Assembly (NCBI RefSeq): GCF_050410795.1
Contig: NZ_CP191258.1
Span: 3,782,001 to 3,846,000, forward strand
Reading direction: 5' to 3'
DNA: 64,000 bases
Source of the DNA: Fontivita pretiosa
GTDB lineage: Bacteria; Planctomycetota; Phycisphaerae; Tepidisphaerales; Tepidisphaeraceae
The notes beneath the pieces were generated by a model. It did no database searches. It was not told the DNA's origin and was given only the letters and a program-made list of their open reading frames with translations. Shown in pieces: positions 8,718 to 17,965 of the stretch; position 1 is the first letter of the stretch; the number at the start of each line of letters is the position of its first letter. A program made the translations under genes and the position numbers.

Positions 8718-10250
8718 TCAGCCGTTCAGTCTCGCGATGTCGCCGAAGCGGTCTTTCAAGGCAGGGTACAGGCTGCGATAGACGCTGTAATACCGCTCGT
8801 ACAGCGCCGCCAGCTTCCTGTTCGGTGCGATTCTGCCGACTTGTCGGATGGAGGCTTTGCACGCCTCTTCGACGCTCTTGAACGCGCCGATGCCCACGCC
8901 CGCGAGCAGCGCCACACCAAATGCCGGACCCTCGGCGGCGTTGGTCATGACGATGGGGGCGTTGTAGATGTCGGCCTGGAGCCGTCGCCAGAACTCTGAC
9001 CTTGCTCCGCCGCCGCTGGCTCGCACTTGTGTGATGGGGATGTTCATCTGGCGCATGATCTCAAGGGCATCGCGCATGCCGAAGGTCACGCCCTCCAGCA
9101 GCGAGCGGATCAGGTCGCGGCGAGTGGTGCGGGCGGTGATGCCGATCCACCCGCCACGGGCGCAGGGATCCGGCCAGGGACAGCGCTCGCCGGTGAGGTA
9201 GGGCAGGAAGAACACACCTTCGGCGCCCGGTTGGGCTTTGGCGGCTTCGGCGACGAGCAGTTCGTATGGATCGACCTTGCGCTTGCGTGCCGCCAGAACT
9301 TCATTCTGCCCGAGCTGGTTGCGGAACCACTGGAAGCTTCCGCCGGCGCTGAGCATGCACCCGAAGACGCACCACTTGCCGGGAACGGCGTGGCACATCG
9401 TGTGCACGCGGCCCTGGGGATCGCGTGTGGGCTGATCGGAATGCGCAAAGACGACGCCGCTGGTCCCGAGCGTGGCGCTGACGATGCCGGCGGTGACGAT
9501 GCCGTTGCCGACGGCGCCGGCCGCCTGGTCTCCACCGCCACCGACCACCGGGATGCCGGGCCTCAAGCCCAGCGCTTCGGCGCCGGATTCGTGCAGCGTG
9601 CCGGTGATTTCAGGCGATTCATGAAGTCGAGGCAGAAGCGATTTGTCAATATCCAGCAGCGTCAGCAGCCTGTCCGACCACGTGCGGTTGACCACGTCCA
9701 GCAGAAGTGTGCCACTGGCGTCGGACACTTCCGTGGCATACTCGCCGGTCATCCGGTAACGAATGTAGTCCTTGGGCAGCAGGATATGCCGGGTCTTTTC
9801 GTAGATCTTTGGCTCGTGTTGACGAACCCACAGGATTTTGGGGGCGGTGAAGCCGGTCAGGGCCGGATTGGCCACCAGCTCGATCAGCGCCTCGCGCCCG
9901 CCGGCTTTGGCTTCGATCTGGGCGCACTGCTCGGCGGTGCGCTGGTCGTTCCACAGCAGCGCCGGTCGCAGCGGCTTTTCGCCTTCGCCAAGAAAGACGC
10001 TGCCGTGCATCTGTCCTGAAAGCCCGATGCCGCCGATGTCCGCGGCCCGCAGCCGGGCTTTCTTCAGAACTGCTTTGGTGGCCTTGCAGGTGGCCGACCA
10101 CCAGTCCTGGGGATCCTGCTCGCTCCATCCCGGCCGGGGCGAGCTGATCGGATGTTCCGCCATCGCCGTGGCGATGACCTTGCCATGATCGTCACAAATC
10201 AGTGTCTTGGTGCCGCTGGTTCCGATGTCGATGCCCAACAGATAGCTCAT
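8718..10250 (-). CDS. xylB: Xylulokinase (FGGY family)
   Basis: ATP-dependent kinase turning D-xylulose into xylulose 5-phosphate for the pentose phosphate pathway. The 510-aa protein opens with LLGIDIGTSGTKTLICD (N-terminal ATPase phosphate-1 loop). It contains GLSGQMHGSVFL, PALLWNDQRT and the KDYIRYRMTGE block. The C-terminal domain has ATLGTSGVVFA, the FLPYLTGERCPWPDP stretch and ASGGGARSEFWRRLQAD. The ATG at 10250 matches the family N-terminus; the frame extends upstream to 10307 without family similarity. It is convergent with lpxB and divergent from lpxD, and no xylose isomerase or regulator is adjacent. Other FGGY sugar kinases are the alternative, but the motifs favour xylulokinase. 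Confidence 0.9.
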   Translation of the reverse strand: MSYLLGIDIGTSGTKTLICDDHGKVIATAMAEHPISSPRPGWSEQDPQDWWSATCKATKAVLKKARLRAADIGGIGLSGQMHGSVFLGEGEKPLRPALLWNDQRTAEQCAQIEAKAGGREALIELVANPALTGFTAPKILWVRQHEPKIYEKTRHILLPKDYIRYRMTGEYATEVSDASGTLLLDVVNRTWSDRLLTLLDIDKSLLPRLHESPEITGTLHESGAEALGLRPGIPVVGGGGDQAAGAVGNGIVTAGIVSATLGTSGVVFAHSDQPTRDPQGRVHTMCHAVPGKWCVFGCMLSAGGSFQWFRNQLGQNEVLAARKRKVDPYELLVAEAAKAQPGAEGVFFLPYLTGERCPWPDPCARGGWIGITARTTRRDLIRSLLEGVTFGMRDALEIMRQMNIPITQVRASGGGARSEFWRRLQADIYNAPIVMTNAAEGPAFGVALLAGVGIGAFKSVEEACKASIRQVGRIAPNRKLAALYERYYSVYRSLYPALKDRFGDIARLNG

Positions 10251-10423
10251 GCCCTGAGTATAAATCATCTGGCCACAGCGCCACAAAATCAGGGCGGCTT
10301 GAAGCACGCCCGGCTACTTCAGGCCCGGCCGAGCCGGCGTTGTGCGACTCTCAGATCCCGACCACGACTTTTCCGGTGTGCCCGTGTGTTCCCGGCGGCT
10401 CATAATCCTTAGAATCTTCGATC

Positions 10424-11407
10424 ATGCGACTGGACGAACTGGCGGCGAAAATCGAGGCGGAACTGGTGGGGGATGGTTCAATCCAGATCACGTCGGCGGC
10501 GAGCCTGGAAGACGCCGAACCCGGACAGATCGGTTTCCTGGCCAATCCGAAATACCATCGGCAGCTCCAGACCACCCGCGCTTCGGCGGTGATCGTCGGG
10601 CCTGGAGTGACCAGCAATCGCCTGGCCCTGCTCAGAACGGCCGACCCCTACTACGCCTTTGCCCGCGCCGTCGTGCTGCTGCACGGACATCGCCAACACC
10701 CGCACCAGGGCGTGCATCCCAGGGCCAACGTCGATCCCACCGCCACCATCGGGCAGGGCAGCGTGGTGTATCCGGGCGTGTACATTGGCCCGCGGGCCAG
10801 AGTCGGGGCCGACTGCATCCTCTACCCCAACGTCGCGATCTACGAGGACTGCCTGATCGGCGACCGCTGCATCATCCACGCCAATGCCGTCATCGGTGCC
10901 GACGGCTACGGCTTCGCCACTCACCAGGGCGTGCATCACAAGATCCCTCAGATCGGCAACGTCGTGATCGAGGACGATGTGGAGATCGGAGCCGGCAGCG
11001 TGATCGCGCGGGCGGCGATGGGCAGCACCGTGATCGGCAGGGGAACCAAGATCGACGCGCTGGTGATGATCGGACACAACACCCGCATCGGACCCCACGG
11101 GCTGCTGGTGGCTCAGGTTGGCATCGCAGGAAGTGTCAGCGTCGGACATCACGTGACGATGGCCGGGCAGGTGGGCGTGGCCGGGCATTTGAAAATCGGC
11201 GACAACGTCACCATCGCCGCCAAGGCCGGCGTCATGAGCGACATCCCCGACCAGACGATCGTGATGGGCGTGCCGGCGATGCCCGCCTCCCAGGCCAGGC
11301 GCGTCTACAGCATCTTCACCCAACTGCCGGAGCTGCTCGAGCGGCTCAAGGCCGTCGAGCAGCAGGTCGAAGAGCTGGCCGACAGCGGCGACACGCCCCT
11401 GGCGTAG
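10424..11407 (+). CDS. lpxD: UDP-3-O-acylglucosamine N-acyltransferase LpxD
   Basis: Third step of lipid A synthesis: transfers the second hydroxyacyl chain from acyl-ACP to UDP-3-O-acylglucosamine. The 327-aa protein has the family N-terminal domain (SLEDAEPGQIGFLANPKY) and then a left-handed parallel beta helix with hexapeptide repeats (residues ~110-290). The catalytic-loop region includes GADGYGFATHQGVHHKIPQ and IGHNTRIGPHG. The C-terminus is a short helix rich in Glu and Leu. It is separated from infA on the opposite strand by only 5 bases. Confidence 0.94.
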   Translation: MRLDELAAKIEAELVGDGSIQITSAASLEDAEPGQIGFLANPKYHRQLQTTRASAVIVGPGVTSNRLALLRTADPYYAFARAVVLLHGHRQHPHQGVHPRANVDPTATIGQGSVVYPGVYIGPRARVGADCILYPNVAIYEDCLIGDRCIIHANAVIGADGYGFATHQGVHHKIPQIGNVVIEDDVEIGAGSVIARAAMGSTVIGRGTKIDALVMIGHNTRIGPHGLLVAQVGIAGSVSVGHHVTMAGQVGVAGHLKIGDNVTIAAKAGVMSDIPDQTIVMGVPAMPASQARRVYSIFTQLPELLERLKAVEQQVEELADSGDTPLA

Positions 11408-11412
11408 GCGGC

Positions 11413-11634
11413 CTACTTCTGGCGGAAGACGATTCGCCCGCGGGTCAGGTCGTAGGGACTGAGCTCGACCTTCACGCGATCCCCCGGCAGGATGCGGATG
11501 AAGTGCTTTCGCATTTTTCCCGACACGATGCCCAGGATCTCGCGGTCGGAGTTGTCCAGCTTCAGCTTGAACATCGCGTTGGGCAACGCCTGCGTCACGG
11601 TTGCTTCTACTTCAATTGGCTCTGATTTGGCCAC
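11413..11634 (-). CDS. infA: Translation initiation factor IF-1
   Basis: Single-domain OB-fold protein of 73 aa that binds the ribosomal A site during initiation. The usual IF-1 blocks are present: VEATVTQALPNAMFKLKLDN, GIVSGKMRKHFIRILPGDRVKVELSPYDLTRGRI (split here as two stretches) and a basic C-terminus. Length is normal for the family (71-73 aa). It stands alone rather than in a ribosomal-protein operon and is convergent with lpxD. Confidence 0.96.
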   Translation of the reverse strand: MAKSEPIEVEATVTQALPNAMFKLKLDNSDREILGIVSGKMRKHFIRILPGDRVKVELSPYDLTRGRIVFRQK

Positions 11635-11842
11635 TCGGCGGTTCCTCCAGACGTCAGCTTAAGGTTCTCAAGCAGCGACGCGCAGACTTCATGCTACGGT
11701 CTGGGGGCCAATCCAGCAAGAACGGCGGCGGGTTACTGCAAAAGCGGTGGATGGAACCACAGATCAACGCGGATGAAGACGGATGCCGCGGCTGATGTGT
11801 GTTCAGCGCCTTCATCAGTATCGCGCCGTGGGAAATAGAAAA

Positions 11843-11868
11843 GGGCCGCTCGTTGTTACGAGCGGCCC
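11843..11868 (-). terminator. Rho-independent terminator of the PEP-CTERM gene
   Basis: Stem GGGCCGCTCG / CGAGCGGCCC with a 6-nt loop. Read on the minus strand it is followed by CTTTTCTATTT and lies 45 nt after the stop codon of the minus-strand gene at 11913. Confidence 0.8.
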
Positions 11869-11912
11869 GCGTGAATGCTACGTCTTCTTCAAGAGAGGAA
11901 GCCGTGCGGCTA

Positions 11913-12656
11913 TCAGGCACGACGGCGCCGAGCCAGCAGGCCCAGAGCACCCACCGCCGCCAATCCCATCGGCTCGGGGATGATCGTGAGCGTAACCGGA
12001 TCACCGCCAACCGTGTTCTGGCCGGAAACGCTAACCCCGTCCTGCCGATAGAGCGAGGCCTGGAAAATGCCGGTGATGTTCGGGCGAATCGCTCTCAGTT
12101 CGGTCGTCTGGCCCGGAAGAGCTGCAGGCGAGACCGTGAAGTTGATCGTCGCCAAAAGGAACTGCTCGGCATCCGTGCTGGTGCCCAAGGTAACGCGCTC
12201 TCCGTTGACTCCAAACGTCCCCACAACCCCCGGATCAGCACGAGCAAACAGCAGTGTGGGAGTCGCAGTCGACGCGGCACCCTCGCGACCGATATCCAAA
12301 TCTCCGTCGCCGTCAACATCCACCGCCGTGCCGCCGGAGAATGCACCGGTTCTGAACGGATCATGAACTTGGCCCGGTGCGAAGTCACCCAACGCGCCGC
12401 CTGTCGAGCTGCGCAGAGCGGCGTACGCATTGTGCATCGCCTCGTCATCCACGCCGTTGGTTCCTGTCACAACACCGTACAACTGAAGCTGAACCACGTC
12501 GCCCGGATTGACGACGGCCGACTTCCCAGCACCAGGGCCAGCCCCGGCAAGACGAAGGTCAAGCACCAAGGCAGCCTGAGCGGCCGAAGCTCCTGCCAGG
12601 CCGGCGGCGGCAGCACCCACGAGCAACGCTTTTCTCATACCCCGGAGATTAAACAT
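11913..12656 (-). CDS. PEP-CTERM secreted protein, unknown function
   Basis: A 247-aa exported protein. ATG 12656 is chosen because AGAGGG precedes it by 7 nt; a longer frame to 12716 lacks such support. The N-terminus is a signal peptide (MRKALLVGAAAAGLAGASAAQA). The middle is beta-rich with a calcium-loop-like DVDGDGDLDIG stretch. The C-terminus has the PEP-CTERM sorting signal: IIPEP, a hydrophobic helix and a final RRRRA, at residues ~225-247. In the PEP-CTERM/exosortase system such proteins are cleaved and anchored or released at the cell surface. No exosortase gene is in the window. A clear terminator follows at 11843-11868. Confidence 0.85.
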   Translation of the reverse strand: MFNLRGMRKALLVGAAAAGLAGASAAQAALVLDLRLAGAGPGAGKSAVVNPGDVVQLQLYGVVTGTNGVDDEAMHNAYAALRSSTGGALGDFAPGQVHDPFRTGAFSGGTAVDVDGDGDLDIGREGAASTATPTLLFARADPGVVGTFGVNGERVTLGTSTDAEQFLLATINFTVSPAALPGQTTELRAIRPNITGIFQASLYRQDGVSVSGQNTVGGDPVTLTIIPEPMGLAAVGALGLLARRRRA

Positions 12657-12761
12657 GTCGCATCCCTCTCTCTTAGAACTGGGTTTAACCGACTCCCACT
12701 TTGTCCGTTTATGCATACTACCTCAAAGTGGTTACGAATGCTAGAAGAAAGTTCACAATTT

Positions 12762-14291
12762 TTATGAACCCCGCCGTCGCCTCCTTGTGCAAACCAAAGC
12801 CCCTGCCCCCAACAGACCGATTGCCGTTGGCTCGGGCACCGCGCCAGCCTGGATGGCTCGCAGCGCCGCCGTGTACGCCTCCCCGTAGCGCTCGGTGTGT
12901 TCAGCAATTACAGCACTTGCCAGCGGTCCGCTTTGATTGACGTAGGCGTTGTCGATCAACGCGTAGTCAGTCGCGTCAATCGACCCGCTATAGTCAAAGT
13001 CGCCGTTGATCCAGCCGGACAGGCTGTTGACATACCCGTTGTCGATCAGCGAGTAGTCGGTCGCATCGATTGTGCCGGACAAGTCCGCGTCGCCAAAATA
13101 GGTAAACTTGACCAGGATCTCATTACCGGTAAGGGTTTGTCCGGAGAAGTCGGTATAGATTGGCCCCGATCCGCCAACCTGCGACAAGTCATTCTTGATC
13201 ACGCCCAAGCCGTAAAGGAAGCTGCCGGCGGTGGTGTTGAGGGCGTTGGCGCGAGTCGAGCCGATGCCCATGCCAAGCCAGTCGAAGTTCCCGCCGTTTT
13301 CCAGAGCGGCCTTGACCTGTGCGGTGACGCTGGTGAGGCTGCCGGTGTTGATAACCAGGTCGTTATCGTTCAGATCCAGACGAGCGGTGGGAGCAGTTCC
13401 GCCAGCAATCGTGAGGTTGTTTACACGGCTGGTGCCGCTGTTGGTGCCATTGACTTGGATTGCCACCGTGCCGGCGTTGACGGACAGATTGCCATTGAGG
13501 CGAATATTCTGGGCTGCGAAGAACCCCGCGCCGACTTTGGTCAGGCCGTTGACGGTGCTCAGGCCGCTGTCGTTGATGTCGCCGTTGAGCGTGAGGGTGC
13601 CGGTGTCGACGCCGACGACGCCCGCCTGCACCACGAACCACGATCCGTTCCAGGTGTTGTTGCCGGAGATGCTGCGGATCTGCCCATTGGGCGCGATGGG
13701 GGAGCCCAGCCCGAAAAAGCCGGAGACGGCCCCGGTATTAACCAGCTCGAGCGCGCCGTTATTGGCGGTGGCGACGATCGCCAGGCCATTCAGGGCCGCG
13801 GCCGAGGTGGCGCGGACGACCCCGCCATCCACTTCCAGCCCGCTGCCGGCGCCGAAGGCGTTATTGCCGCTGAGGGTGAGGGTGCCTGTGCCGCCCTTGA
13901 AGACGAACGCGTTGGCCGGGGTGCTGATGGGTGCGGAGATGGTGTGTCCGCCGACCACTGTCACTTGGACATCCGCCGCCGATCCCACGCCCAGGGTGAG
14001 GCTGCTGCTGCCGGTAATGTTGTAGGCGTTGGTGGGGTTGTTGATGGTCAGGGTACCGATGGTGACCGGTGCGGTGAGGGTGACGTTGGCCGGGGCGGTG
14101 ATGGAGGTACCGAAGGTGGCAGCGCCGCCGCCGTCGGGCGGGGTTGCCGGGGACCAGTTCGCCGCCACGCTCCAAGTGCCGCTGCCCGTGGCGATCCAAC
14201 TGGCGCTGGTCTGGGCGAAGCTGACGACTGGCAGGGCCAGTCCAGCGGCCGCCGCCAGAAGTTGCAGCCTGCTCTTACCCACTTTTGACAT
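12762..14291 (-). CDS. Secreted beta-repeat protein with dockerin and PEP-CTERM
   Basis: A 509-aa exported protein. AGGAGGTGG lies 4 nt before the ATG. A signal peptide ends near VVSFAQ (residues 1-27). Residues ~30-390 are Thr/Asn/Gly-rich beta strands (SGTWSVAANWSP, GGTGTLTLSGNN), like autotransporter-associated beta-strand repeats. Two dockerin-type calcium loops follow: GDADLSGTIDATDYSLIDN and GDFDYSGSIDATDYALIDN. The end is VPEP, a hydrophobic stretch and RRRRRGS, a PEP-CTERM anchor. Its C-terminal third is closely similar to that of the 1279-aa protein at 19140, so the two are paralogs. It probably sits on the cell surface or in the matrix; its substrate or partner is unknown. Confidence 0.85.
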   Translation of the reverse strand: MSKVGKSRLQLLAAAAGLALPVVSFAQTSASWIATGSGTWSVAANWSPATPPDGGGAATFGTSITAPANVTLTAPVTIGTLTINNPTNAYNITGSSSLTLGVGSAADVQVTVVGGHTISAPISTPANAFVFKGGTGTLTLSGNNAFGAGSGLEVDGGVVRATSAAALNGLAIVATANNGALELVNTGAVSGFFGLGSPIAPNGQIRSISGNNTWNGSWFVVQAGVVGVDTGTLTLNGDINDSGLSTVNGLTKVGAGFFAAQNIRLNGNLSVNAGTVAIQVNGTNSGTSRVNNLTIAGGTAPTARLDLNDNDLVINTGSLTSVTAQVKAALENGGNFDWLGMGIGSTRANALNTTAGSFLYGLGVIKNDLSQVGGSGPIYTDFSGQTLTGNEILVKFTYFGDADLSGTIDATDYSLIDNGYVNSLSGWINGDFDYSGSIDATDYALIDNAYVNQSGPLASAVIAEHTERYGEAYTAALRAIQAGAVPEPTAIGLLGAGALVCTRRRRRGS

Positions 14292-14704
14292 TTGCCACCT
14301 CCTGAGTTGAGGGTGTTCACTTTGACGTCAGGACCTGCGGATCATGATGATCCCGCTTCGTTGCGACTACGCAACGACCCGACGAAAACCGACATCAATT
14401 CACGATGGCCAGCATCAGAGGACAAGACATCGATGCGACAGGCCGACCATGGCAGCACAACCGCCCGGAAACTGGAGCGAACACCCCGTATCCGGCGAAG
14501 TCTACCACGTGCTGCTCAGAGCCTGCAAGAAAATTCTTCGCCCGCCGGGCCGGGAGCCTCTCGGCGAATTCACAGGGATTTTCGCGATTTCCGGGCATTT
14601 GACAAACTCTTCCTGACTTGCCGAAAGCGCCCAGTTGTTCAGAACTGGACGTTTCGGTCACAGGTATCAGCGACAGATCTTCACACTGGGGGCCGAGCCG
14701 GGGC
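14292..14704. other. 413-base intergenic region without a supported gene
   Basis: Lies upstream of the secreted protein at 14291 and downstream of the stop codon of the protein at 14705, both minus strand. It should hold the terminator of one and the promoter of the other. A 7-bp hairpin CGTTGCG-ACTA-CGCAACG lies at 14359-14376. I see no convincing coding frame and no canonical promoter. Confidence 0.5.
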
Positions 14705-17700
14705 CTACACCGCCCGCCGACGCCTTCTGCTTCGACTGCGGCCCAGGCACAACAGCCCGCCGCTGGCGGGCAGCAGCAATCCCGCCGGCTCGGGGATCAT
14801 GATCCCCGGCCCGCCCAGCGAAGCCCACGTCTGGCCCCACTGCCCCCACAACGCTGGCGGCGAGCCGCTCTGCTGCCAGTTCAGCACCATCAGGTTCATG
14901 TCGATCAGATCCACCAAACCGTCGAAGTTGAAATCCGCCATCGACCAGCGGTCCACACTGCTGTTCCAGTGCGAGGCCAGGGCGTACAGGTCGCGGGAAT
15001 CGACCCGCCCATCGAAGTTCGCATCGCCGTCAATCAGGCTCGTGACCCCCAGCTCGCCACGCAGCACCTGCATGTCGCTGAGCAGCGGCCCGCCCGCGCC
15101 ATCGGGATCGACGTGATCGATGATGTCATCATCGGTCAGCTCGGCGTAGATCGGGTCGATGTTGTAATTGACCAGCACCTGCTCGAGCGTCAGGCTGTAC
15201 GGGGCCACGCCGATCAAGGCATCCAGTTCGCGGGCGTCGGCGCGGCTCACCTGCCCGTCGTTGTTCACGTCGCCCTTGTGCAGCTTCAGCGCGTCGATCT
15301 GTGCCTGCGACCAATTGCCGCCACCGAAGGGCCTGGCGGTGCCCACCAGCGCCTGAAGCGTCGCGTTGAAGGTGTCGATCGCCTGATTCTTCTTCAGCTT
15401 CCCAAGCCTTACCCCGTCTTCGCGGCGAATCTGGATGTTACTGGAACCGGCGTAGCCGGTGGTGGGATTCGGCGAGATCGTGTCAATCGTCGCGCCCTTG
15501 AGGAAAAACGCCACGTCGTCGCGGTCCATGGCGCGGAAAACCGGGGCGGCGTTGGTGCTGGCCGGGTCGATGTTGCCCGAGCCGTTGAAGTCGGTCAGCA
15601 CGATCAGGTCGTCGCTGGACAGCGAGCCGAACACGTTGCCGACCGGCGCCGTTCCGTTGATGTTGCCCAGCGCCTCCGACGCCGCGTACGCCTGCGCCAG
15701 CTCTTCCACATCCTGAATGTCCCGCACACCATTGCCGTCCATATCGCCGGCCAGTACCGTGCGAGCGGTGATGGTGATCTGTTTGGTGGGCGTGCTGGAG
15801 CCGGAACCGATCACCGGAACATCGAGGGCGAAGATGCGATATCGCACTTGGCCATTGGCCACGTCGCCGTTGAAGCCGAGCGTTCCACCGTTGATCGGGT
15901 CGGTGGAGGGATCGATCCAGTTGAGTCTGCTCTTGAGGTTGCGTGCGCCAAGGGGAGGATCATTGGCCACCAGCAAGTCGTACAGGGACTGGTCGAATCC
16001 TGCCGGCGCGTTGCTCCAGGTCTGCGTGCCGCCGTCGAATTCCTTGCTGACCTTCATGACCTGCGCCGGGATGAAGCCGGCATCGATGACCGCGTCGGCC
16101 GGCGTGATGGCGTTGCTGGGGTAATTGCTGACCGACTGGCGGATGTTGTTGAGGAACTTGCGGTGAATGCCGACCGAGCTCGCATCAGTCTGCTCAAACG
16201 TATCGCCCCAGATAAGCTTGTTGGGGTTGGCTTGGTCCTCGGCGACGGTGCCGCGACGATCGGGCTTGCCGTCGCCGTTGGTGTCGATGCCGATGACGGT
16301 CACCGCCTGTGCCGCCGACCACATCTGGTAGCGGCCGTTGGTCACGTTGTATGCGGTCGGCTGGACGAAGCCGTCGTCTACCGGACCGGTATCATCTTCG
16401 CCCAGCCCGGCGTTGTGCTGCTCGGCCCAGTCGATCTTCAGCACGCGCATCGGATCGGTCCGTGCAGCGCTGGGGATGCTGCCGTCCAGGTTCATCAACC
16501 CGCGATCGCCGACGTCTCCGACGGAGATGTTCGGGCTGATGGCCATGCGGTTGTTCACGACGGTGGGTCGCACGCCCGAGCCGCCCGAATTTTTGTCGCT
16601 GAAACGCATCAGCGGCCCGATTCGATGCTCCTTGGGCTGCTGGCTGTCGGGCCTGGCCGAGTCCACGCCAAACAGATCCAGGTCCGGGCGCATTTCGTCG
16701 CCGGGGCGAATCGAGACCGCGGCGCCGTTGACGTCGGTGATGGGGCGGGTCACGCCGGCTGCATCCACGTAGCTGTCCAGGGTAAAACCGGCCAGGGATC
16801 GGCGATCGCGCTCCCCGCCGCCCCAGGACGGGTCGATGTCGGTGTTGTTGGTTCCCTGATTGCGTGTTCCCGAGCCGATCTCGCGGGTGACGGTGTTGAA
16901 GTTGGCGCCGTTGGGCAGCCTCCCGACGCCATTCAGCCAGCGAACTTCGTTGTCGGTGAGCCTGGCCAGGCCGGTTCCCGGGTTGGCCGCCACCGCGAAC
17001 GGCACGATCGCCAGGGTCTCATTGCGGAGATAGCTTGTGCCCGGGTCTCCGCCGGTTTCCCCGGCGATGACGCTGCGGTTGGCCAGGGCCTGAAAATTGG
17101 TGCCTCGGCCGCCCAGCAGCGGGTTGTACGCCTTCTGTCCCAGGCCGTAACCGGCGTTTTCATTGCCCGGAGTCGGCGGGAGATTGCGCGGACGGCGGTC
17201 CGGCGAAGCCGTGCCCGGAAGATCATCCGCCGCGAAGGCCTGGAACGACCGCACGTCCGAGTACCCGATGCGGACATTCGGCGGCTCATACGCCGCGTAC
17301 CCGCCGGGATTCGTCGAAGTGTTCCCGTTACCGTCGATGATGTACGTCGTGCGGTTGATCTGCGCCCAACCCATCCGCCATCGAGGCGCCGACTGGCTGG
17401 CCTCCTCCGGCGGCAGCTCGTTGCCGAACGGATTGCCTCCGCCCAGGAACAATCCCCCGCCCTTGACCACCGCCAAGATCCCGTTGATCGATCCGGTTTC
17501 ATGGTACTGATAGACGATCCGGTCGGCGGTTTTGATGTTGTCGATGTTGGGATTGCCGGTGCTGGCCAGCTTGTCTCGCAGCCCGATGTACTGCGCCGCG
17601 CCCGCGTTGCTGGTATAGAGCGTGCGACCGATCCGCAACTGCGCCGTGCCCAGTCGCCACAGCCCGTTCTGTTCACCCGTGGGCCAGTTGTTGGAGTTGG

Positions 17701-17896
17701 TGGTCGCGCCACGGGTCAGCGCGCCCAGGGCCGTGGCGCCGGAGGCGGAGACCTGATATTCCACCGGGTCGGCCAGCGGCGCGCCACCGTCATTGATCAC
17801 ATTCGCCCTGCCTGTGATCGCGCTGGCGGCCATCATCGCCGCTGTCACCAATGCCGCCCGCTGCGCGCGGAACTCTGTCGGCGACTGGTTTTTCAT
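14705..17896 (-). CDS. PstS-like substrate-binding protein with dockerin and PEP-CTERM
   Basis: A 1063-aa exported protein; AAAGGAGC precedes the ATG. After a signal peptide (residues 1-31) comes a region like phosphate-type periplasmic binding proteins: YQVSASGATALGAL, YQYHETGSINGILAVVKGG, ETLAIVPFAVAANPG and REIGSGTRNQGTNN, matching the positions of the phosphate-binding loops of PstS. The second half holds several dockerin-like calcium loops (GDMDGNGVRDIQDV, GDVNNDGQVSRADA, GDANFDGRVDSRDL, ADFNFDGLVDLIDM). The C-terminus is IPEP, a hydrophobic stretch and RSRSRRRRRAV, a PEP-CTERM anchor. A PstS-like fold tethered at the surface rather than delivered to an ABC transporter is unusual; no transporter genes are nearby. 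Confidence 0.82.
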   Translation of the reverse strand: MKNQSPTEFRAQRAALVTAAMMAASAITGRANVINDGGAPLADPVEYQVSASGATALGALTRGATTNSNNWPTGEQNGLWRLGTAQLRIGRTLYTSNAGAAQYIGLRDKLASTGNPNIDNIKTADRIVYQYHETGSINGILAVVKGGGLFLGGGNPFGNELPPEEASQSAPRWRMGWAQINRTTYIIDGNGNTSTNPGGYAAYEPPNVRIGYSDVRSFQAFAADDLPGTASPDRRPRNLPPTPGNENAGYGLGQKAYNPLLGGRGTNFQALANRSVIAGETGGDPGTSYLRNETLAIVPFAVAANPGTGLARLTDNEVRWLNGVGRLPNGANFNTVTREIGSGTRNQGTNNTDIDPSWGGGERDRRSLAGFTLDSYVDAAGVTRPITDVNGAAVSIRPGDEMRPDLDLFGVDSARPDSQQPKEHRIGPLMRFSDKNSGGSGVRPTVVNNRMAISPNISVGDVGDRGLMNLDGSIPSAARTDPMRVLKIDWAEQHNAGLGEDDTGPVDDGFVQPTAYNVTNGRYQMWSAAQAVTVIGIDTNGDGKPDRRGTVAEDQANPNKLIWGDTFEQTDASSVGIHRKFLNNIRQSVSNYPSNAITPADAVIDAGFIPAQVMKVSKEFDGGTQTWSNAPAGFDQSLYDLLVANDPPLGARNLKSRLNWIDPSTDPINGGTLGFNGDVANGQVRYRIFALDVPVIGSGSSTPTKQITITARTVLAGDMDGNGVRDIQDVEELAQAYAASEALGNINGTAPVGNVFGSLSSDDLIVLTDFNGSGNIDPASTNAAPVFRAMDRDDVAFFLKGATIDTISPNPTTGYAGSSNIQIRREDGVRLGKLKKNQAIDTFNATLQALVGTARPFGGGNWSQAQIDALKLHKGDVNNDGQVSRADARELDALIGVAPYSLTLEQVLVNYNIDPIYAELTDDDIIDHVDPDGAGGPLLSDMQVLRGELGVTSLIDGDANFDGRVDSRDLYALASHWNSSVDRWSMADFNFDGLVDLIDMNLMVLNWQQSGSPPALWGQWGQTWASLGGPGIMIPEPAGLLLPASGGLLCLGRSRSRRRRRAV

Positions 17897-17965
17897 GACT
17901 TGCTCCTTTCGTGTTTTGCGTGTTTGAACCGCCGGATCGTCAAGCGACAGGCCAATGCTGGCCCC

